DNA from: Aeromonas dhakensis
Lineage (GTDB): Bacteria > Pseudomonadota > Gammaproteobacteria > Enterobacterales > Aeromonadaceae
NCBI RefSeq assembly: GCF_000820305.1
Contig: NZ_CDBH01000021.1
Span: 62,001 to 126,000, forward strand
Length of the DNA: 64,000 nt
Direction of reading: 5' to 3'
Shown piece after piece: positions 1 to 9,923 of the stretch. The notes below the pieces were generated by a model. The model saw only the letters and a list, made by a program, of their open reading frames with translations. It made no database searches and was not told the DNA's origin. The position numbers were made by a program, and so were the translations under genes. The number at the start of each line of letters is the position of its first letter. Position 1 is the first letter of the stretch.

Positions 1-80
1 ATGTTGACCCGCAGGGCCAGCTCGCGGGCGGTCATCTTGCGTTCGGCCAGCAGGGCATCGAGTCGGATGATGATGGGCAT
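1..80 (-). CDS. YozG-type Cro/CI helix-turn-helix regulator (5' part, runs off the window)
   Basis: Only the first 26 codons are inside the window, reading MPIIIRLDALLAERKMTARE and onward, which is the typical start of the small single-domain XRE regulators that accompany DUF2975 membrane proteins. The ATG lies 7 bases after the stop of the DUF2975 gene on the same strand, so the two are almost certainly co-transcribed. In the family these regulators are about 70-80 residues and are presumed to bind the promoter of their own operon; repeated palindromic sites at 744-826 are good operator candidates. The family call rests on the N-terminus and the neighbour. Confidence 0.8.
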   Translation of the reverse strand, partial: MPIIIRLDALLAERKMTARELALRVN

Positions 81-87
81 GGGATCC

Positions 88-699
88 TCACACCGTCAGT
101 TGTTGTTCATCGGCCAGCAGTTTGGCCTCGCGCATCACCAGGGCCAGTGCCGAGACGATCAACCCGGCCAGCAGCAGCTGAAAGTCCGACGAGCTGATGT
201 TGATCTTGCCGTGCAGCTCGGGTCCCGGCAGGGTGAGCACTATGTCCAGCAGCGGCGTCGTGCCGATCTTGGTGACGAAGCTGACGCAGAGCAGCAGGCC
301 GATCCACTGGTAGCGACGGATCTGGCTGAAGGTGAACAGCATGGCCTGCCGGTAGCCGCGAAACAGCTGGAGCAGCTGCCACAGCATCAGCATGAACACC
401 AGATCCGGCAGCAGCATCACCAGGGTGCCCAGCAGGCGGGTTCCCAAAGTGAGGGGATAGTCGGCAACGGCGGGTTGGGTGCTGGCCTGCGGGAGCGACT
501 CCGTGGTCAGGGGTACCTTGCCGAGCACCGAACTCTCTTCCACATTCAGCGCTTCTTGCAGCTCCTGCTGCAGGTAGTCGCTGCCGCCGATCAGGTGTGA
601 CCAGACCCCCATGACCGTCAGGACGGGGGTGGCCAGCAGAGTAGCCAGCAGGATCCATTCGATCAGGCTGCTCATGCGTTCGAGCTTGTTCTGTTTCAT
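88..699 (-). CDS. DUF2975 family integral membrane protein
   Basis: A 203-residue inner-membrane protein with about four hydrophobic segments (roughly residues 12-35, 88-110, 128-150 and 170-190) and a polar loop at about 40-85. The pattern and the immediately following YozG-type regulator match DUF2975, whose biochemical role is unknown. The pair is usually a two-gene unit in which the HTH protein is thought to repress and the membrane partner to sense a signal; that role is inferred, not shown. The ATG at 699 is preceded by an AGAGGTAAA ribosome-binding sequence. An AT-rich promoter region with repeated motifs lies upstream. Confidence 0.75.
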   Translation of the reverse strand: MKQNKLERMSSLIEWILLATLLATPVLTVMGVWSHLIGGSDYLQQELQEALNVEESSVLGKVPLTTESLPQASTQPAVADYPLTLGTRLLGTLVMLLPDLVFMLMLWQLLQLFRGYRQAMLFTFSQIRRYQWIGLLLCVSFVTKIGTTPLLDIVLTLPGPELHGKINISSSDFQLLLAGLIVSALALVMREAKLLADEQQLTV

Positions 700-743
700 C
701 GTTTACCTCTTTGAGTGAAAGGGTGGGCCACGCGTAGCGCCGA

Positions 744-826
744 GTTATCGTTTATCAATAAACACAGCCTGATGTTTATCGTTTTTCGATATTTATTCAA
801 CCGTTTTTTATTGAAAAACGATAAAT
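744..826. promoter_or_regulatory. Repeated operator-like sites upstream of the DUF2975/HTH operon
   Basis: Three copies of a motif close to TTGAWAAACGATAAA occur here: two on the minus strand (about 745-758 and 773-787) and one on the plus strand (811-825). The second and third form a perfect 13-bp inverted repeat, TTTATCGTTTTTC at 775-787 and its complement at 813-825. They lie 45-127 bases upstream of the DUF2975 start, in strongly AT-rich DNA compared with its surroundings. The simplest reading is an autoregulatory operator for the HTH protein; it could also affect the divergent kinase gene at 919. Confidence 0.55.
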
Positions 827-918
827 TCTCGCCGCAATAAGGAGATGACATTTTCCGGGCAGCTCTCTAGACTGGCTGCTGCTGCGCTTGAATCTTCAAC
901 ACGGACAAGAGGTTACAG

Positions 919-3900
919 ATGCACCAGGGATGGTTGCTGATCGGATTGTCGCTCTCCTACCTGGGGCTGCTGTTTCTGATCGCCTACGTGGCGGACAAGA
1001 ACAAACGGCGTCGCCTCCAGGGCCAGCCCCTGCTCTACAGCCTGTCGCTGGCGGTCTACTGCACCTCCTGGACCTTCTTCGGCACGGTGGGCCAGGCCAG
1101 CGAGTCGCCCTGGTCGCCCGTGCCCATCTATCTGGGCCCAATGCTGGTGTTTCTGTTCGGCTGGCGCTTGCTGGCTCGCCTCATCCTGGTGGCCAAGCGC
1201 GAGCACATCACCTCCATCGCCGACTTCATCGCCGCCCGTTACGGCAAGTCCCAGCGCCTCGCCATGGTGATCGCGCTGATCGCCATCATGGGCATACTTC
1301 CGTACCTGGTGCTGCAGCTCAAAGCCATCGTCACCGGGCTGGATCTGCTGATGGCCAACCCTGTGCCCGCCGGCCCCACCGGCAATACCGCCGGGCTGGC
1401 CCTTGGGGTGGCCCTGCTGCTGGCCCTCTTCAGCATCTTGTTTGGCACCCGCCATCTGGACGCCACCGAGCACCACCGCGGCATGGTGGTGGCCATCGCC
1501 TTCGAATCCGTGGTCAAGCTGCTCGCCTTCATGGCGGTGGGGAGCTTCGCGCTCTGGCTCATCCTCAGCAAGCCGAGCCAGGCCCGCACCCTGGTGGCCA
1601 GCGATTTTCTCGATGCGGTGGTGGCGGTGACGCCGGGCAGCCTGCTGGAGCTCGCCATCTACACCCTGGTGGCCATGTGCGCCGTCATCTGCCTGCCGCG
1701 CCAGTTTCACGTTACCGTGGTGGAGAACAACCAGGGCCAGGATCTGCACTGGGCGCGCTGGTTGTTCCCGCTCTACCTGTTCATGATGGGACTCTTCATC
1801 TGGCCGCTGGCGCTGGCGGGCAAGCAGTGGGTGGGGGCCGGCATGGCCTCGGATACCTATGTGATCAGCCTCCCCATGTCGCTCGGGTTCGACGGCATGG
1901 CGCTGCTGGCGTTTCTCGGCGGCACTTCGGCGGCCACCGGCATGGTGATCGTCTGCACCATAGCGCTGGCCATCATGGTCAGCAACGATCTGGTGCTGCC
2001 GGTGCTGCTGCGCCGCTTCTGGCAGCAGGGGCGGGACGAGCGGCTGGTGCGCCTGCTGCTGCAGGTGCGCCGCGGCGCCATCCTGCTGATCCTGCTGGCG
2101 GCCTGGGGACTCTACCTCTGGCTCGGGGATCTCACCAGCCTGTCACGCATCGGTTATCTGTCGTTCGGTGCGGTGGCCCAGTTCGCACCGGCCCTGCTGC
2201 TCGGCCTCTACTGGCGGCACGGCAACCGCAAGGGGGTCTATCTCGGCCTCGCCCTCGGGGTGAGCCTCTGGTTCGCCACCCTGCTGGCGGAGAGCGGCCT
2301 GCTGGCCGGCTCGCCACTGGCGACCCTGCTGGCGCCGCCCGACTGGCCTGCGGTGCGCGACCTGAGCCTGGGGGCCTGGTGCATCTTCCTGAGCCTGTTG
2401 CTCAACCTGGCCGGCTATGTGGCGGGCTCCCTGCTCTCCCGCCCCGCGGTGAGCGAGCGGTTGCAGGCGGCCAACTTCGTCGGCAAGCCGAGCCGCGACA
2501 CAACGGCGCTCTATCAGGCGCGGGTCTCGGTCAAGGAGCTGGAGATGCTGGCGGCCCGCTTCGTCGGCTCGAGCCGGGTCAAGCGCGCCTTCGGCCGTTT
2601 CGCCGGCGAGCGAGGCGGCACCCTGGCGCCCCAGATGCAGGCCTCCGCCGAGCTCATCGCCCACACTGAGCGGCTGCTGGCCGGGGTGTTCGGCACCTCG
2701 TCCGCGCGGCTGGTGCTGGCCTCGGCCCTGCAGGGGCGCAACATGCAATTGGAAGAGATCGCCACCATAGTGGACGAGGCCTCTGACGTGTTTCGCTTCA
2801 ATCGCGGCCTGCTGCAGGGGGCCATCGAACACATGGGGCAGGGGATCTCGGTGGTGGACCGGGAACTCAAGCTGGTGGCCTGGAACCGGCGCTACATCGA
2901 GCTGTTCCACTATCCCCCCGGCCTCATCCAGGTGGGCCGCCCCATCGAGGAGATCATCCGCTACAACGCCCAGCAGGGGCTGTGCGGCCCCGGTGATGTG
3001 GAGGCCCAGGTGGCGCGGCGGGTCGCCTTCATGCAGCGCGGCAGCCAGCACATCTCGGCCCGCGAGCGCCCCGATGGCCGGGTGATCGAGATGCAGGGCA
3101 ACCCCATGCCGGCGGGCGGCTTCGTGATGACCTTTACCGACATCACCCCGTTTCGCGACGCTGAGCGGGTGCTGCGCGAGGCCAACGAACACCTGGAGGC
3201 GCGGGTGGCCGAGCGCACCCACGAGCTTTCCGAGCTCAACCGCCAATTGCTGCTGGTGAACCAGCAGGTGGAGCGGGCCAACCACTCCAAGAGCCGCTTC
3301 CTGGCGGCGGTGAGCCACGATCTGACCCAGCCCCTCAACGCCGCCAAGCTGTTCACCTCCTCCCTGCTGGAGATGCTGCCGCCGGCGGACGAGCCGGCCC
3401 GCATCGCCCGCCACATCGACGATGCGCTGGGGGCGACCGAGGATCTCATCACCGATCTGCTCGACATCTCGCGCCTCGAGGCGGGCAAGTTCAAGGCCAA
3501 GAAGCTGGATTTCGCCCTGCGCGACGTGTTCGATAACCTCAAGGCGGAGTTCGGGGTGCTGGCCCAGGCGGGGGAGATCCAGTTCTCGGTGGTGGAGAGC
3601 AGCCTCGCGGTCTACAGCGACGTGCGCCTGCTGCGGCGGGTGCTGCAAAACTTCCTCACCAACGCCTTTCGCTACAACCCGGGCGGCCGGGTGCTGCTCG
3701 GCTGTCGCCGGCTCGGCGACAAGGTGCGCATCGAGGTGTGGGACAACGGCCCCGGCATTCCGGCCGACAAGCAGGAGGCGATCTTCGACGAGTTCTCCCG
3801 CCTCGATCACTCCCGCACTGCGCGGGAGCAGGGGCTGGGGCTCGGCCTTGCCATCGCCCGCGGCATCGCCCTGGTGCTTGGCCACAACCTGACCCTGCGC

Positions 3901-4419
3901 AGCTGGCCGGGGGCGGGCTCGGTGTTTGCCGTCACCCTCAACCTGGCGACCCGTCCTGTCGCAACGACGCAGGTGGCGGCCCCCGCCCAGCGCGACAGCC
4001 AACTGGAGGGGATCCGGGTGCTCTGCATCGACAACGAGAGCGATATCCTGATCGCCATGCAGTCACTGCTGGGGCGCTGGGGCTGCGAGGTGGTGTGCGC
4101 CCAGAGCCAGGCCCAGGCGGAGGATCTCATCGCCGGCGGCTTCCTGCCGCAGCTGGTGCTCTCCGATTACCATCTGGACGACGGCAAGACCGGATTGCAG
4201 GCGCTGCACATGCTGCGCCTCGCTCACGGCAACCATATCGGCGGCATCATCATCAGCGCGGATCGCAAGAGCGAGCTGCAGGCGCAGATCCGGGAACACG
4301 GCTACGGCTACATCAGCAAACCGGTCAAACCGCTCAAGCTGCGGGCGCTGATGAACAGCATCTTGCGGCCGGCCAAACTTGATGGTGATCACGAATCCGG
4401 GAATTCGTCCGATTTTTAA
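919..4419 (+). CDS. SLC5-coupled hybrid sensor histidine kinase, CrbS/MxtR-like
   Basis: A 1166-residue inner-membrane sensor. Residues 1 to about 500 form a many-helix sodium:solute symporter-like domain. A PAS domain follows at about 630-755, a coiled coil to about 785, a HisKA dimerisation region with the phospho-acceptor His800 in AVSHDLTQPLNAAK, an HATPase domain (DNGPGIP, then a glycine-rich LGLGLAIARG), and a C-terminal receiver with acceptor Asp1083 in LSDYHLDDG and the conserved Lys in YISKPVK. This is the architecture of CrbS in Vibrio and MxtR in Pseudomonas, which with the regulator CrbR control acetyl-CoA synthetase and acetate uptake. Other NahK/ErcS-type kinases share the C-terminal half, so the specific assignment is an inference. 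No crbR is visible nearby. An AGAGG sequence precedes the ATG. Its terminator is at 4445-4479. Confidence 0.85.
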   Translation: MHQGWLLIGLSLSYLGLLFLIAYVADKNKRRRLQGQPLLYSLSLAVYCTSWTFFGTVGQASESPWSPVPIYLGPMLVFLFGWRLLARLILVAKREHITSIADFIAARYGKSQRLAMVIALIAIMGILPYLVLQLKAIVTGLDLLMANPVPAGPTGNTAGLALGVALLLALFSILFGTRHLDATEHHRGMVVAIAFESVVKLLAFMAVGSFALWLILSKPSQARTLVASDFLDAVVAVTPGSLLELAIYTLVAMCAVICLPRQFHVTVVENNQGQDLHWARWLFPLYLFMMGLFIWPLALAGKQWVGAGMASDTYVISLPMSLGFDGMALLAFLGGTSAATGMVIVCTIALAIMVSNDLVLPVLLRRFWQQGRDERLVRLLLQVRRGAILLILLAAWGLYLWLGDLTSLSRIGYLSFGAVAQFAPALLLGLYWRHGNRKGVYLGLALGVSLWFATLLAESGLLAGSPLATLLAPPDWPAVRDLSLGAWCIFLSLLLNLAGYVAGSLLSRPAVSERLQAANFVGKPSRDTTALYQARVSVKELEMLAARFVGSSRVKRAFGRFAGERGGTLAPQMQASAELIAHTERLLAGVFGTSSARLVLASALQGRNMQLEEIATIVDEASDVFRFNRGLLQGAIEHMGQGISVVDRELKLVAWNRRYIELFHYPPGLIQVGRPIEEIIRYNAQQGLCGPGDVEAQVARRVAFMQRGSQHISARERPDGRVIEMQGNPMPAGGFVMTFTDITPFRDAERVLREANEHLEARVAERTHELSELNRQLLLVNQQVERANHSKSRFLAAVSHDLTQPLNAAKLFTSSLLEMLPPADEPARIARHIDDALGATEDLITDLLDISRLEAGKFKAKKLDFALRDVFDNLKAEFGVLAQAGEIQFSVVESSLAVYSDVRLLRRVLQNFLTNAFRYNPGGRVLLGCRRLGDKVRIEVWDNGPGIPADKQEAIFDEFSRLDHSRTAREQGLGLGLAIARGIALVLGHNLTLRSWPGAGSVFAVTLNLATRPVATTQVAAPAQRDSQLEGIRVLCIDNESDILIAMQSLLGRWGCEVVCAQSQAQAEDLIAGGFLPQLVLSDYHLDDGKTGLQALHMLRLAHGNHIGGIIISADRKSELQAQIREHGYGYISKPVKPLKLRALMNSILRPAKLDGDHESGNSSDF

Positions 4420-4444
4420 TCGGCGGCCCCCAAGTGACAAGATC

Positions 4445-4479
4445 GGCACTTTCCGACCCGGAAATGTGCCTTTTCTTCT
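4445..4479 (+). terminator. Intrinsic terminator after the hybrid kinase gene
   Basis: An 11-bp stem (GGCACTTTCCG paired with CGGAAATGTGCC, one bulged A) is followed by TTTTCTTCT. It separates the kinase transcript from the chitinase promoter about 70 bases downstream. Confidence 0.7.
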
Positions 4480-4546
4480 CGTTTGAGGCTCAAAACCGGT
4501 AAAAAGTGACTTATTAATAATCAATCAAGGGTTTGCCCTCTCTCCT

Positions 4547-4576
4547 TTGACTCCCTTATAGTCAGGTCGCGATTAT
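4547..4576 (+). promoter_or_regulatory. Likely sigma-70 promoter of the riboswitch-chitinase transcript
   Basis: TTGACT at 4547-4552 and GATTAT at 4571-4576, spaced by 18 bases, would start transcription near 4583, immediately before the riboswitch aptamer. Confidence 0.5.
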
Positions 4577-4587
4577 TTTTATCGCAA

Positions 4588-4686
4588 ATCAAGTTGTGCA
4601 AAAGGCAAACCGGACGAAAGTCCGGGACGCAAAGCTTCCGGTCTAAGGGTCAGCGGTACCTAGGATAGCGGGGCCACCACAGGTTG
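4588..4686 (+). ncRNA. Cyclic di-GMP class I (GEMM-I) riboswitch
   Basis: The aptamer core is directly recognisable: GGCAAACC, then a hairpin capped by a GAAA tetraloop (CGGACGAAAGTCCG at 4611-4624), the invariant GGGACGCAAAGC (4624-4635), TTCCGGTCTAA, and the closing GATAGCGGGG element near 4664-4673. These match the conserved order in the Vibrio Vc2 aptamer. It sits about 105 bases upstream of the GH18 chitinase start, so c-di-GMP should control chitinase expression. Between aptamer and start codon there are a CCATGG/CCATGG hairpin (about 4694-4711) and an imperfect hairpin ahead of TTTTT at 4749-4753. Whether ligand turns the gene on or off cannot be read with certainty. Confidence 0.93.
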
Positions 4687-4779
4687 TTTCGTCCATGGGC
4701 CAAGCCATGGTGCGATGTTGTCTGCGTTACCTGTCAGGTTGCGTTGCCTTTTTCGTTATCTATTCCAAGAACGAAATAA

Positions 4780-7401
<2,622 letters not shown>

Positions 7402-7413
7402 TTCACCATCCAC

Positions 7414-7445
7414 AGGGGCATGCCAGGCATGCCCCTCCTTTTCCC
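7414..7445 (+). terminator. Intrinsic terminator after chiA
   Basis: A perfect 10-bp stem, AGGGGCATGC and its complement with a CAG loop, is followed by CCTTTTCC. It is close to the start of the protease gene, so the two genes may be partly uncoupled. Confidence 0.6.
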
Positions 7446-7469
7446 CCATAACAACAAAAGAGCACCACC

Positions 7470-9848
7470 ATGACCACATGCACCACACGTCTTGCCTGCC
7501 TGATCGGCGCAGCCCTGGCAAGCGGCCCGCTGCTGGCCGCCGTTCAGCCACCCACACCACTGGTCTTTGACACCACCCGCCCGCAGAACGCTCTGCAGGG
7601 ATCGCTGCTGGCCGGGGTCCAGTTTGCCCAGAGCCAGATCCTGCCCGCCCACCCGCGGGAGGGTGACAACCAGCCCCGCCTCACCGCCCTGCGCAAGAGC
7701 CTGCTGCTGGTGCGCCCGCTGCAGGCCGGCAACGAGGCGCCGCTGGCGCTCGAGGCCCGCGACGGCGCCGGCAAGTTGCTTGGCAGCCTCACTCTGGAGC
7801 CGCCTTCCCGCCTGCCCAAGACCGCCTACTACCTGGAAGGGACGCCGGAGGAGGGGGTCGACTTCACCCCGGGCCCCGGCACCAGTACCGTCATCAACAG
7901 CAGCAGCGAGCTGGCCAGGCTGAGCGACCCGAGCGGTGCCTTCCTGCTCGGCAAGTTGCAGCCCCATGCCCTGGTCACCATCCAGACCGCCGACGGCCGC
8001 TGGGTGCGCGACATCTTCTTGCCCCGCGATGCGAGCCTGGAGGGCAAGATGGTGCGCCTCGCCTCCAATGCCGGCTACAACTCCACCGTCTACTTCAGCG
8101 GCCGTCAGGTGACCCTCTCCCGCGGCCAGAGCCAGCAGTTCAAGTTCGTGCGCGGCCAGTGGATCCGCGATGGCGAGCTGGAAAACAACGGCATTACCTA
8201 TGCGAGCGACGCCTGGAGCGCCGTGCTGCCGGCCGAGTGGATCATGCCCGGTCTCACCCTGCGCCTGAGCCAGGGGGATCTGAGCGGCGAGCTGACCGAC
8301 CTCAAGGTGGGGGCGCCGGGGGAGCTGCTCATTCACACCATCGACATCGGCATGCTGACCAGCCCGCGCGACCAGTTCGCCTTTGCCAAAGATAAAGAGG
8401 CCCAGCGGGAGTACTTCCAGACCATTCCCGCCAGCCGCCTCGTCGTCAGCCAGTATGCGCCGCTGGCGCTGCCGGAAGTGATGCTGCCGGATGGCACCCT
8501 GCTCACCGACTTTGATCCGAGCGAGGGGGGCTGGCACAGCGGCACCATGCGCCAGCGCATCGGCAAGGAGCTGGTCTCCCTTGGCATCGACAACGCCAAC
8601 TACGGCATCAACAGCACCGCCGGGGAGGGGGAGAGCAGCCATCCCTACGTGGTGGCCCAGCTGGCGGCCCACAACAGCCGTGGCAAGTACGCCAACGGGG
8701 TGCAGGTGCACGGCGGCTCCGGCGGGGGCGGCATCGTCACCCTGGACGCCTCTCTTGGCAACGAGTTCAGCCACGAGGTGGGCCACAACTACGGCCTCGG
8801 CCACTACGTGGGCGGCTTTGCCGGCTCGGTGCACCGCAGCGCCGACCAGATCAATGCCACCTGGGGCTGGGATGGCGACAAGAACCGCTTCATCCCCAAC
8901 TTCTTTGCGAGCCGCAGCGGCCAGAGCGCCTGCCTGGACGGTCAGTGCCAGGCCCCGTTTGATGGCCGCAAGTTCGGCTTCGACGCCATGGCCGGCGGCG
9001 AGCCGCTCTCCGGCTTCAACCGCTTCACCCTCTACACCCCGAACTCGGCCGCCATCATCCAGCGCTTCCTCGAGAGCAAGGCGGTGTTCGATGCCAGCTC
9101 GCCCACCGGCTTCAGCAAGTGGAACGAAAGCCAGGCGAAGATGGAGCCCTACCGCCACCGGGTCACTCTCGCCGAGCAGATCACCGCGCCGGTGAGCGAC
9201 CTGGGTGAGGTCAGGCTGGCCGCCCTGCTGGCCGAGTACGATCTGGTCAAGGTGGCCATGTGGGATGGCAACTGGACCCGCAACATCCAGTTGCCGGCGG
9301 CCTCGGCGGTCAATCGCGGCCGCATCGTCAGCATCGACCACAACGCCGGCTACAACAGCACCCTCTTCATCAACGGCCAGCAGATCACCGTCTCGCGCGG
9401 CTTCAAGAAGAGCTACACCTCAGACGGCAGCAGCTGGAACGAGGGGGCGCCGGCGGATCTGGCGGTAGATCGCAAGCCTGCCGCCTTCGGCGTGCCGGTG
9501 ACCACCCTGGTCGGCTACTACGACCCGCAGGGTCAGCTGCCGAGCTACCTCTACCCGGCGCTGCACGGCGCCTACGGCTTTGCCTATGGCGATGACGGCG
9601 AGCGGCTTGGCAACAGCGACTGCCAGCTGCAGGTGGAGACCCGCGACGGCCTGCTGCGCTTCAAGCTGGCCAACCACAGGCTGAACGCCAGCGTGATGAA
9701 CAAGTTCCACGTCAACGTGCCGACCGCGAGCGAGCCGCGCAGTGCCAGCGTGCTGTGCCGCAACCAGTCACAGGCCGAGGCCCAGCTTGCGTCTGCCCCG
9801 GCCGGGCTCGGCTACACGGTCAACGGCATGCCGTTGGCGACGCGCTGA
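7470..9848 (+). CDS. M66 zinc metalloprotease, StcE/TagA-like secreted mucinase
   Basis: A 792-residue secreted protease. The signal peptide (about residues 1-23, ending LLA) is followed by an N-terminal beta domain, then the peptidase M66 catalytic domain with the zinc signature HEVGHNYGLGHY at 8773-8808 (Glu is the catalytic base). StcE of enterohaemorrhagic E. coli and TagA of Vibrio and Aeromonas cleave O-glycosylated mucin-type glycoproteins. StcE is 898 residues, so this is a shorter member. Two copies of a beta module sharing W[TV]R[DN]I.LP, NAGYNST and Q[IV]T[LV]SRG occur near residues 175-230 and 595-650. The gene lies between two chitinases on the same strand, which suggests a shared role in breaking down surfaces covered by chitin or mucin. 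It has no lipobox, although TagA was first called a lipoprotein. Confidence 0.9.
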   Translation: MTTCTTRLACLIGAALASGPLLAAVQPPTPLVFDTTRPQNALQGSLLAGVQFAQSQILPAHPREGDNQPRLTALRKSLLLVRPLQAGNEAPLALEARDGAGKLLGSLTLEPPSRLPKTAYYLEGTPEEGVDFTPGPGTSTVINSSSELARLSDPSGAFLLGKLQPHALVTIQTADGRWVRDIFLPRDASLEGKMVRLASNAGYNSTVYFSGRQVTLSRGQSQQFKFVRGQWIRDGELENNGITYASDAWSAVLPAEWIMPGLTLRLSQGDLSGELTDLKVGAPGELLIHTIDIGMLTSPRDQFAFAKDKEAQREYFQTIPASRLVVSQYAPLALPEVMLPDGTLLTDFDPSEGGWHSGTMRQRIGKELVSLGIDNANYGINSTAGEGESSHPYVVAQLAAHNSRGKYANGVQVHGGSGGGGIVTLDASLGNEFSHEVGHNYGLGHYVGGFAGSVHRSADQINATWGWDGDKNRFIPNFFASRSGQSACLDGQCQAPFDGRKFGFDAMAGGEPLSGFNRFTLYTPNSAAIIQRFLESKAVFDASSPTGFSKWNESQAKMEPYRHRVTLAEQITAPVSDLGEVRLAALLAEYDLVKVAMWDGNWTRNIQLPAASAVNRGRIVSIDHNAGYNSTLFINGQQITVSRGFKKSYTSDGSSWNEGAPADLAVDRKPAAFGVPVTTLVGYYDPQGQLPSYLYPALHGAYGFAYGDDGERLGNSDCQLQVETRDGLLRFKLANHRLNASVMNKFHVNVPTASEPRSASVLCRNQSQAEAQLASAPAGLGYTVNGMPLATR

Positions 9849-9880
9849 TCCCTTTTCGCCTCGCGCAACGCGAGGTGCCA

Positions 9881-9906
9881 CGGGCGGGGGCCAAGCCCCG
9901 CCCTTC
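9881..9906 (+). terminator. Possible weak terminator between protease and GH19 chitinase
   Basis: An 8-bp GC-only stem (GGGCGGGG/CCCCGCCC, loop GCCAAG) is followed by TTCTCT. A second hairpin (CCTCGCG, loop CAA, CGCGAGG) lies just upstream at about 9859-9875. The poor T-run makes full termination doubtful. Confidence 0.4.
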
Positions 9907-9923
9907 TCTAGCAAGAGGTAAAT

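Noticed and set aside
2143-4002. A 619-codon minus-strand frame inside the hybrid kinase gene
   Set aside because: It lies opposite the kinase and ATPase domains, with composition typical of an antisense frame.
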